Of a DNA stretch of 64,000 nucleotides, positions 32,888-43,100 are shown piece after piece. The notes under the pieces were generated by a model. It worked only from the letters and a program-made list of their open reading frames with translations, was not told where the DNA came from and searched no databases. Made by a program: the position numbers and the translations under genes. The stretch's first letter is position 1; every line of letters starts with the position of its first letter. The stretch lies in NCBI GenBank assembly GCA_963681505.1, contig OY811992.1, positions 2,513,072 through 2,577,071 on the forward strand. Direction: 5' to 3'. The stretch comes from Eunapius fragilis (lineage: Eukaryota > Porifera > Demospongiae > Spongillida > Spongillidae).

Positions 32888-35800
32888 CCGCACCATTCTA
32901 CATGGTACTAGTACTGTACTCAATGATATAGAACTAGAAAGCACACTGTTCGATGAAGCGGTGGGCAGAACAACCACATGCAGTGCACGTGGTTTCAGTG
33001 AGGCTAAGGTACGTCCTGCACGCTGGCGTTTGAGCAGAAGGGAGCCGCATCTACATCAGTACACGTCATTATACAAATGCTTGATATTTATTTTGAAGTG
33101 TAATGGTGTAAAAAAGCATAACTTATTAACCACAAGTTATTTCTTCGACAAATCAGGTTGTGAGTATAGCTGGATCAGCTGGCTATCAGAGAAAATCAAG
33201 AGTTTTAAAACCATTATGGTTTTTATGGTCAATAATCTCAACTGTTGTGATCCTTATGTAAGGATGCATGGTGTCAATCCTTAAATAAGGATGTGCCACT
33301 TCCTCCCTGTTTTACAACATGGACATTGATCATATTGACATCATTTAAAGTTTGTTATGGAGGCAAATCAGTATACAATTGACCATAACCATTTATTTTA
33401 TCTTACATACTTACTATGCAATGTAAAAGATGATCCTTATTTAAGGATAATGACATCCTTAAAAGAATTTTCCCCTGGAGATTAAACATTAACAAGCTGC
33501 TATAATTAATCATCTGAAAATAAAAGAGGTATACTAACTGCTTGTTTATGCAATGGTGCAAAATGCAGCCAATTTGAACACCTCTGTGTATTAAGTAGCA
33601 CAGAGTACAAAGGAAATTAGCAGTTCAGCAGTGTTCCACTTACTGGGAGTCATTAAAAAGTTGCCACTGGGACATGCTACCACTGGTCTTGCACCATGTT
33701 GTAAAGTGGCCAGAGTGCTGGCTGCCAGTATGGTTCACTAAAGCAAATAGACAGTATCTGGCCTTGATGAAACCTAAGCATGAGGAATAATGATGATGAA
33801 AAGTTACAGCACATAGCCAAAAGCACACTTGAACAACAGTATGAACCCATTGCTCATCTCCTTATACCTTCTACCCCACCTCTCCCACCCCCCTCCCCCC
33901 TCATACCCCCTCATTAGATCTATTGCTTCTCACCTGGTGAAGTGAGATACCTGTCCAATATCCTGTGACAAGGGCACTGATAAGGGGCCTCATGTTTCAC
34001 CATGTTGCCCAACTCACCACATCGGTTTAAAACTGAGCCAGTCAAGGGTCTTATACATTTGCATATGTTTTAAAAGTATACAAGCAGTCGTAAAAGGCCA
34101 TTGCGTTTTTGAAGCCTCTTCCATTACAACCCTCCTATAGCACTCCTACACATATACCGAACATAGCAATTTAAAACCATCCAACCTACATTGTACATCT
34201 AACATAGCACTCCACAACCATCTAACCCCTGCACTCTCACATACTCCTGCACCCTATACCCTCTTCCGCAGTTGTCAAGGATACCAATGACTATCACATG
34301 AGGCATCTTCTGTAGAGTAAGCTGTTTGACGGAGGTATTTCTTTTACTGCATTTATCACAGGTCTGAAAAATGGAGGTATAAACATCAGTTTTGTGTAGT
34401 GAGGGAGGCCACATTTGTGCAAAGAGCCCTTATGGATTCATTGATGCATACGATGACCAGCATATATGTACACAAATATATGAACGTGTGTGTGCCAACA
34501 TGCCATCACAGCTCACTGGTCTATCATCTTGGTCCAGCATCTCCTTCTTTGTGAATAGATCCAGGCAGGCCTCCAATCTTATTAAAAAGAAGGGTCGGAT
34601 GGCTGCAAGGAATTAATAACATTGTCAGAGGTCCACACATTACATGCTGGATGTGGTATCGGAAGTCTCGCTAGAGACTTCCATATAGTTTTTGACCCCG
34701 ACTATGAATTTAATTAAAATCCCGCGACCCTACCGTAGCTTCGCTCCTGACGACCGGATCGTCTAACTTGTTGCGGCAATCGATCTAGAAGTCAAAACTG
34801 AGTAGTTTCGTTTTTGTTTCACGTCGTAGAACCGCGTGGTTGTCGAGAACGAAAAATACTGCTGTCCTCGTTCCCCTTCCAAAAATAATAGGTGGGTCGT
34901 CTTCTGCTTCTGCTTCTGCTTCTGCTTCTTGGGAACTCATAACTCGGGACAGGAACACTTTTAAGCAATGAAAATTGCACCAATAGCTTTGGAATTTGCT
35001 GGAGGACTCGCTATAGTCGATGTTAGGCTTTGATACACAAAAGCCTAAAAGCCTATATACGGTCTTATCAAGTCTAATTAAGCAAAAGTACCTATAAAAC
35101 ACAACTTAACTCTAAATAGCTTCGGTTTTTCAATCGTCGTTTGGTGTGCGAACTTTTTGCTGGTGAAGTTGTTTTTATCAAAATGCCTTCACGTCAAGAA
35201 AAGAAACGAGCGAAACGACGTGCGACATACCTTGAGAATCGAGAGTTTTAGAATCAGCACGGCATCTTATAACGCCAACCCAGAAAAGAAAAAGGCAGCC
35301 GTAAGCGAGCGGTATCAGGCAGACCCAGAAAAGAAAAAGGCCGGTGTTAAAAAAATTAAAGAAACAAGTAAATAAAATCATTCTCTCTGAGAAAGTTGGT
35401 GGGATATAGGTTTTGCAGGCAAATAGTATACTGGTGTAAAAAGCAAGGAAACAAGTTTTATCAGAAGGGAAAATGTAATAGTCCTATATTTAGCACAGAA
35501 ACAGCATATGCCTTAGTCGAAGTGTGCTAAATATATGACTATTACAGTTTCCCTTCTGATAAAACTTGTTTCCTTGCTTTATACAGCAGTATACTATTTG
35601 CCTGCAAAACCTATATCCCACCAACTTTCTCAGAGAGAATGTTTTTATTTACTTGTAAATATACCATTGTGTGCACCCCTCTGGTATATTCAAAGATTAA
35701 ACCTTATCTTGAATACGGAGGACTTGATTTCATAAAAAATGAGTTGAAAAAAAACTTCTACCACTTGTTATACATACGCCAAATCTACATACACATTGCA

Positions 35801-36659
35801 TGAAAATACCAACCTGAGGGCAGGGTACTGTTATGTCCCAAAATGGTTCATATTTGATCCCCACATTCAAGCACTCCTGGCATTGCATCGAACTTTTAAG
35901 CATGCCCATAAAGCATGCTGCATAGTCTATCCTCTCTGCCATGAGTAATTTGATCCACGAAACTTAACCATTTCGGGTTCACTATCATTCCTAAAAGGAA
36001 ATGATGTGTCATACTGTCATGGGAGTTCCTCTTAGCTAGGTGGTAGCGGGCTTATGTACTGTATGGCCAGAATGCATCACACTATCCAACTACTACCACC
36101 ACACACACACCGACACATATTCACTCACACCCACAAAGATGACCCAACACATTATAAATAAATCTGTGCCTTCTTATCACAAAGGTGTCTCCAATTACAA
36201 CATGCAGCATACCACATATGTCATGAGGTACAGATATACTATGCTAATCAAGTTAGAACCTACAGCGGATTTGCATACCTTAGGATCAAGGCCCGTGGAT
36301 CCACTGGAGGTGGAGGCAAATGATGCTTGATTGACTTCCATTCTTCATGGAAGTCATCTATTAATAGTCGCAAAAATTCAGCAGCATCTTGTTGACTGAA
36401 AATGAAACCACAATTACAGTGCTACCAAATCATTTAACAGCCTTCATTTTCACACTGATATCAATGCTATAAGAGAAGAAAATAGGTATACTATATCCAG
36501 ATCTATGTGAATTACTTTTTGACCAGCAGCCATTTTTTTTGGTAAACAAGACTCACCCATTGCCATTGAATAAAGGATGTCTTAGGTCAAAGGCAGCTTT
36601 GAACCTTTCGGGGTTCATAGCAGGTGCCTTCTTCATACCTTGAAGCATATCACTGTAGC
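31586..36659 (-). CDS. USP2-like ubiquitin-specific protease, 5' part missing
   Basis: Minus-strand exons, in gene order: 36557-36659 (MNPERF, LFNGNG), 36279-36395 (QQDAAEFLRLLIDD), 35814-35931 (FMGMLKSSMQCQEC, EPFWDI), 34517-34577 (ACLDLFTKKEMLD), 34285-34363 (TCDKCSKR, KMPHVIVIG), 33934-33962 (ILDRYLTSP), about 33644-33773 (YCLFALVNHTG, HSGHFTTW, FNDS), 31586-31685 (VVSKNAYIIFYSALEPPN, stop). This is the USP fold: QQDA box, two CxxC zinc-ribbon pairs, catalytic His (HSGHF) and Asp (FNDS). The C-terminal pattern resembles USP2/USP21. It would remove ubiquitin from proteins in cytosol or nucleus. The GNTCYxN exon with the catalytic Cys was not found before the Frizzled-like gene at 37196, and at least one middle exon (before 34577, and the HLKRF region) is unresolved. 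Confidence 0.75.
31787..31867. repeat. (GT)n microsatellite
   Basis: About 40 GT units in the last intron of the deubiquitinase gene. Confidence 0.95.
32232..33470. repeat. Cluster of ATCCTTA/TAAGGAT palindromes
   Basis: Inside the last intron of the deubiquitinase gene, short palindromes recur: ATCCTTTTTTAAGGAT (about 32240), TTAAATAAGGATGATGA (about 32264), ATCCTTATGTAAGGAT (about 33250), ATCCTTAAATAAGGAT (about 33277), ATCCTTATTTAAGGAT (about 33432) and ATCCTTAAAAG (about 33458). They cluster at the two ends of a 1.2-kb block, as subterminal repeats of a DNA transposon would. A poly-C run (about 32858-32884) lies inside. No transposase is seen. Confidence 0.5.
34658..34681. repeat. Short perfect palindrome
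   Basis: GGAAGTCTCGCTAGAGACTTCC is an inverted repeat of about 10-base arms. It may mark the end of a mobile unit that includes the NPEKKK fragment at 35183, but no partner end was found. Confidence 0.4.
34785..34940 (-). CDS. Small ORF with EA repeats, doubtful
   Basis: The ATG at 34940 opens a 51-residue frame beginning MSSQEAEAEAEAEDDPP, built partly on a GAAGCA tandem repeat. It points away from the NPEKKK frame at 35183. No domain is recognised. It may be only the edge of a mobile element. Confidence 0.2.
   Translation of the reverse strand: MSSQEAEAEAEAEDDPPIIFGRGTRTAVFFVLDNHAVLRRETKTKLLSFDF
35183..35374 (+). pseudogene. Fragment with NPEKKK repeats (mobile-element ORF)
   Basis: The ATG at 35183 opens MPSRQEKKRAKRRATY but stops after 22 codons. 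The neighbouring frame continues with ASYNANPEKKKAAVSERYQA and DPEKKKAGVKK before stopping. Lysine-rich xxPEKKKAxV repeats of this kind occur, from memory, at the N-terminus of long helicase/OTU-type mobile-element proteins in sponges and cnidarians. Here the reading frame is broken once and truncated by the foldback at 35364. It lies in an intron of the deubiquitinase gene. Confidence 0.5.
35364..35656. mobile_element. Near-perfect foldback element
   Basis: Two arms of about 115 bases are inverted copies: the left runs from ACAAGTAAATAAAA through CTCTGAGAAAGTTGGTGGG and GCAAGGAAACAAGTTTTATC; the right is the same in reverse. A centre of about 60 bases includes AGCACAGAAACAGC. The arm contains the GTAAAAAGCAAGGAAAC motif found also near 5600, 5900 and 25040. 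It would form a long hairpin. No coding capacity. Confidence 0.85.
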
Positions 36660-37090
36660 CTACAGTGTGAGACAGTTAATACAATCCGATTTGGAAGATG
36701 GATCAAATACAACACACAAATGGAAAGCGTATGCACTAGGTGAATGTTTAAATGTGGGGTGATTGCCGTAATAACGTACCTATATACAATTACAGGTCAG
36801 GACAACTTACATATCAACACAAGCTTTCTTGGGAAGACACATACTGTCACTCGGTGAACTGGTGCGTAAGTGATGATATACGACGCTCTACGCGTAACGC
36901 CAAGTAGCCGGGGCAAGTGGTTGCCATGGTGGAATACTGAGCACAAATTAAAACCAAATGCGCACATGTTACAGAGGCAAAGACAACCGACTATACACTG
37001 TATCCTCGCATCGTATCGCTGTGGCATTGGTCATGGCCTATTTAGAACTGTGGCAATGAAACATCGTTGCGTTTGTTGCTTTCATAGGCT

Positions 37091-37102
37091 TGCGCATGCG
37101 CA
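37091..37102. promoter_or_regulatory. NRF1-type palindrome upstream of Frizzled-like gene
   Basis: TGCGCATGCGCA matches the NRF1 consensus (YGCGCAYGCGCR) exactly and lies about 95 bases before the ATG at 37196, between the divergent deubiquitinase and Frizzled-like genes. It may act on both. Similar GCGCATGCGC cores also sit in transposon ends in this window, so function is inferred. Confidence 0.45.
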
Positions 37103-37195
37103 TAAACTACGTGAAATTAGTATTATGTTCGGCGTTCAGTAAACAGTGCAATTAAGTTATGCGTTAGCGGCTCCTTTTATGACTTGGCTATACGG

Positions 37196-40100
37196 ATGTG
37201 GGAAGCACAACATCATTCCTTACGCATTCTTAAGCTAGTAATTAAACACTCTAGTAGCCTATTAAAGAGGAGGAAACCCGAGTTCAAACTTCTGCGCGAT
37301 ATGGAGCAGTTGGACGTGCAGTATTCGGCCTACACAAGTTCTACTGACACAAAGAATGGTAAATCGATATATTTGGCCATTGAACTGGTGGTGCTTTTCT
37401 TACTAGCCACTGCAGTATGGGGTCTATTCTCACTGCCAGCAGTTTTTTACTTAGGACAGGCTGAGACACCGGATGCAAAGGTCTGTACGTATGATGGTAG
37501 TAAAGGAAGTGTTCGATACAATACATGCATGCACGCGCTAAACGTAAGGGGCTTGAATTGCAATGTTGGTTAATTCCCGTCCGTTCACTAATACTTTGTG
37601 TGCTTTCGTGGTCACGTCCCAAAAATACTTTACATGATAATTGGTAAACACGTATTTGACGCCACGAATTTACGTGCATGGTACAGGCAGTAACATATAT
37701 GCATGTAACCGCGGCAACCCTAGCCTGCCCGTACAAATTCGCGGCGTCAAATAGGGTGTTTACTGGTTCACAAACGGCAACTGAGGCCAAGGTTGCCGAA
37801 GGCCAGCCCGGCCTATCAGGCCGACCATTCAGGCCGACCTTTCAGGCCGGACCTTCTGGCCTGACCTTCAGGCCAGACCCCGGCCTGAAAGGTCGGGTTT
37901 CAGGCCGGGACACACCCCTTATAGATGCATGTAATCAGCGCCGGGTTAACCGGGACGCGAGTGGCGCAAATGCGCCAGGCCCACCGAAGATAGGGGCCCA
38001 TTTATCTACATAGGTACACGCCTACAATTGATGAATTTAATTAGATGACGTAATGTACGCATATAAATTATGCGCTGTACTTGCGCAAGTTAGCACTAGC
38101 TCCGCACGTGACGATCATGATATGATCTGCAAGTGAAGTGACAATTAGAATGGCATCACTGGTCTTATTATTCTCAAGTTGCCAATTATTGCGCATTGTT
38201 TTTGAGCTTGTAGCACGATGTCTTCAATAAAGAAACATTTGAGCGGCTGTGAAAAGCGACGGAGAAAGAAGCCTCTGTTTCACAACATCCAAAAATCAGT
38301 TCATTTTTTTCTGCATCTACTCTGACTATCGCTACCGGTAGCTCTCCATTGCTCACTGCAGACCAGTTTCCATCGTGCCATTTGGGTCTTCATCAACTGC
38401 CGACGGCAATACAGTAACAGTTGTCACTCATCATGTCGGTGATCTTTTTTCAGCTGTAGTACATACAGAGCCTGCAACAGAGGCACCACCTGCTTGCATT
38501 GAAGAAAGTTTTCAAGTTCCTGCATCAGATGAATCTATTCAGATGGATAATTCCCAATGCGAAGATGTCACTGAAACAGTTCATCAAGATGGTGCAGTAT
38601 TCTTCCATCAGATGGAAACTGATCCTGCTCTGCATGTGGTCTATTAGTGAGAGCATGATACAGTATTGGCTACGAGTCGGTCCAGAGCTATGTAGGAACA
38701 GGGATGGAGTATATACTAATTCTACAAGGCAAGGAAAGTCAATCAGGTAAATTGCGCATTTGCACGCTCCGCAGCCGTATATAATTCACACAATGTCAAA
38801 TTGTCACTTGCCATGCAAAGAAAGTAATATAAAAAGAAGAGCGAGTAAATGTACACTATCATCGGCGCTATGTAGGCACAGATTTGCACGAAACCAACTA
38901 TGCGTCATAGTACTATTAATGCAGTTCATGCATGTCATTATATACATGCATGTAAATCTATGAGATAAATAATATATATAATGCTGTGTACTCTGTCTGG
39001 CCCATGTAGAAAGCTAAATGATACAGCGTTCACAACGCTGTCTCCTAATGGAGAAAAGGTTGAAAGAAACTGGTTGATGCATGTATTCCCCATCAACAGG
39101 ATGCGTGTTTTGCTTTGTCTGCAAACTGTTTTCTATAAATAGTGCAAGCAATTCCTCTAGTCTAGCAACAACAGGTTTTGATTCGTGGGATCATATTGGT
39201 CGGCTTAATGATCATGAACGTTCTGTTTAACACAGAGAATCTCTTTCAAAGTATGCTATTCGCCTAGCAAAACACGATACAATAGACCGCTGTATCATAG
39301 GTAGTTATGCAAGGGAAAATTCATACTGGAAGGAGGTTTTGAGAAGATTAGTTTCAGTAGTTACGTTTCTTGTCACTCGTGGACTAGCTCTTCGTGGCAG
39401 CAATGAGGTTTTTGGATCAGAGCACAACGGAAATTACCTTGGATGCTTAGAGTTGCTTTCTGAATATGATCCGTTTCTTGCACAACACATAGAGAAATAT
39501 GGTAATAGGGAACGTGGCAATCCATCTTAATTATCATCTACAATATGTGAAGAGTTTGTTTTGCTCATGGCAGAGGAAATGAGGCAAGTTATCATTAACG
39601 AGATTGCTTCAGCAAAGTACTATTCGTTTAGCGTTGACTCAACACCAGACATCTCACATACGGACCAGCTGACGTTTACAGTTCGCTACGTTCATGACGC
39701 TGGAATACCAACTGAGCGTTTTTTTAAGTTTGAAGAAATACATTCCCACACTGGTTTAAATTTGTTCAACACTATAATCGACATTCTTAAAGACTTTAGG
39801 CTTGATCTCAAAGATTGTCGAGGCCAATCGTATGACAATGCTATAGCAAACATGTCGGGAAAGTATTCTGGTGTGCAGGCCAGGGTGTTGGAAGAAAATA
39901 ATAAAGCGTCTTACATTCCTTGCATGGCACACTCGTTAAATCTATCAAGAGTCTCAGTAGCAGAATCTTGTGTCAACGCTGTATCATTTTTTGGATTTGT
40001 TGAAAAGTTGTATGTATTTTTTTCTGCCTCAACACATCGTTGGAATCTTTTGAGAACAGTGCTTAGTGCTGTCAATGCAGTTGAAAGATCACTTTTACCA

Positions 40101-43100
40101 AAACGGCTTTGTGAAACCAGGTGGTCTAGTAAATCGGACGCGCTGAAGTCCTTGTCTCTGCACTATAAGGTATACCATGATGTTTTACAGCAAATTGCTG
40201 ACGATCCCTTGCAAAAGTGTGATACACGATCTGAAGCACTTGCAATGGCAAATATAATGGACACACTGGAAACAGTTTTTATGACAGTGTTTTGGAGTGC
40301 ACTGCTTCAAAGAATTCACGAAAGCAGCCAGCTTCTCCAGTCCACTACCATAGAAATAGGATCTGCTATTGCTGTATTGAAGTCTCTTCTGGGATTTCTG
40401 GAGGCTCAAAGAAGCTTGTTTGATGATTATAAGGCTAGAGCAGTTGCTGTTAGCAAGACTCCATGCTTTAAAGAAGTGCGAGTGCGACGAGCAAAGTGCG
40501 TCTTTGGAGATTCTAGTGAGCCTGATGTTGTGATGTCTTCAGAAGAGAAATTTAGAATTGAAACGTTCTACGCTATACTTGATCGTATTGCGACCGATCT
40601 CAACAACAGAATACGTGCATATTCAGAAACGGACACTCGTTTTCTATTCTTAAGACACCATGAACTTGAGAATTTTGATGCCGTAAAAGATTCCTTGTCT
40701 CGATTAACATCGTTCTATTCCGATGATCTTGATACTGAAATTTTTGATGAATGGTTGCAGTGGACAGAATTTGAGAAGGCTTTGTATCCAAAAGATGCAT
40801 CGAGAAGGCCGGCACATGAAATGCTGTCCACTTTAAGACAACACCGTGTCGAAAGTGCCTTTCCTAACATATTCATTGCACTGCGTATATACTTAACTCT
40901 TCCAGTATCAAATTGTACTGGAGAGCGGTCATTTAGCCACCTGAAGAGAATTAAAAACGCTCTCCGCTCGACTATGGATCAAGAACGATTATCGAGCTTA
41001 GCAATATTGAACATAGAATCTGAACTTGTTCGAGAAATTGACTATTCCAAGCTAATCGCCAACTTTGCCGAACTCAAATAACGCCGTAAAAGTACAAGGT
41101 TGCATTACTATTATTATAAAAGTAGATCATTCTAATAAATTTGTATAATTGTTATTATATGTTAGAGTATCCAAAAGATGCATTGAGAAGGCCGGCTCAT
41201 GAAATGCTGTCCACTATAAGAAAACACCATGATGATTGTGTGAAGGATTAGTTATAATTACATCTGTGGTAGTAAATTCAAATGTGACGCTTGCTGATAG
41301 CAGCGTTCCACAATTGTTAATTCAACGCTGTGTGTTGGGAGACTTTTATTACTAAGGGGGCCCATTAAATTTACCCTGCGCCAGGCCCATTAAATGGTTA
41401 AACCGGCACTGCATGTAATTTGATTAATTGCTATGGCTAGCAAATTACATGAACATGATTATACAATCATTTACACGATTATACATGCATTGTGCAGAAG
41501 TGAGACATAACTCAATTATACCCAGAGGTCTGGATTTGAAAGAGACAAAAGGGGAGGTATCTGATTCTAGAGAGGAGCTGCCTGAGGCTGTATTCATGCA
41601 TGATGGCTTCGAATTTGCGCGGTTAACGAATGAATAAGCGCAATCTCTTAATAATTGTAGTCAATTAATGATTATGTAACTTGAAATTAATAATTATAGT
41701 TTATCGGGTCGACCTATCATGCCACAGGCTGGAGCCCTGGCCTGACCTTCAGGTCACAGGCCGGAGCCTGGCCTGACTTTCGGCAACCCTGACTGAGGCC
41801 TGTAAACAGGATCGTTGCCGCAAACAGCTAGCGTCCTATAGCTAAAGATGAGAGCGTTAGATCATTTTCGCGTAACGATCCCATATGTATCTGATACTGT
41901 ACTTGTGAATTTGGTGTACCTTTGAAACATATTAATTTATGAAGTGGCTTCCACACATTGTTGCCAAGTGAATGGTAACTAGTCTAGGCATTGATTGTGC
42001 AACTGATTGGTTTGAACCACAAACCATGCACTTGTTTTTAAACCTACATGCTAAATTCGGATAATGAACCATAAAAACGTTGGTTTTATCTTTAAGCCAG
42101 CCCCAATGAGATTTGAAAAACTTTGGTTCGGTATATCATGTAACCAAATAATATTCAGAGTTCTTTACACACTGAAAGGATGCGGTCGGGCGGCTCCATT
42201 TCAATTATCCATTACAGAAAATGGTGTCACAATCCGCTATTTATAAACGTGATATTCTAGCTATCCTTTTGCGTTCGAATGTTCCACATCCATTTACGAT
42301 TGTTAATGCGAGACGCCTCGTGATTTTACGTTGACGTGATGAATGTGAAACATTGTCTATAACTAATATTTTCAGGAAATACTAACATTTACTTCTTCTT
42401 AGTACAGCTTGTATGGTGATATAGCTACTTAGCAATCTTCAAGCAAATGGTAGAGGGCTTTTTAAATTAACCGTGGCAATGATGATACGCGCAACTTAAT
42501 AAAAAAATTTTAAACCGCTATTCGAATAAATAGATTGATGGAGCGAATCATTGTTAGGGTTAGGTTTAGGGCCCTAGCACATATTTTTTCAAGTTTTCAA
42601 ATTATTTCATATTCAAAGGGACACCCACGTCCTCTTCAACTTCTCTCTTACGCACTGGAAATTGGTCCGTCCATCAGTACTAGTGCAAGGCCTGAATCTT
42701 TAAAAACGCGTACATGTTAATTGCGTACATGCTAATTGCTTTGACCCCTGGAAGATTTTTGTAATATGCGCTCTGTCCGTTTTCGCTGCCTCGACCCCAT
42801 ACATTGAGAAGACGGGAACTAACTGTGGCCTTGCTCACAGCAAAAAAAAAGGGGGGGGGGGGGGGGGGGATCAAAATTTGATTCGACTCATCTTTTTTTT
42901 GCTGCATGTATATATAGTGCAAGGGAGTGTCGTCTTCGTTGTCAAGTCACCGGCCCAGCTGTTTTAAATACCTCATAGCCAGGAATTGTAACAGTTACTA
43001 ACCAGTCTACTAGTCCAGAAAATTAATCCATCAACCGATTCACTATACCGCCAACGGCAAATCGTGTGCATGCCATACGGAACATTTAACATTAACAATG

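Larger units (their letters stand above)
37788..41791. mobile_element. Outer hAT-like element, split by an inner hAT
   Basis: The ends are CAAGGTTGCCGAAGGCCAG on the left and, inverted, CAGGGTTGCCGAAAGTCAG on the right. The perfect 8-bp direct repeat ACTGAGGC flanks them (37780-37787 and 41792-41799). The left subterminal region is packed with CAGGCC and GGCCTG units. Removing the inner element (37936-41411 and one of its duplications) leaves about 520 bases, a non-autonomous hAT. It lies in intron 1 of the Frizzled-like gene. Confidence 0.85.

Noticed and set aside
35830..35942. Separate small gene starting MAERIDYAACF
   Set aside because: The apparent ATG lies in an intron; the sequence is an internal exon of the deubiquitinase.
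36800..36930. Minus-strand MATTCPGYLALRVERR as the deubiquitinase N-terminus with its catalytic Cys
   Set aside because: The frame stops after 26 codons, the phase does not fit the next exon, and the GNTCYxN motif is absent.
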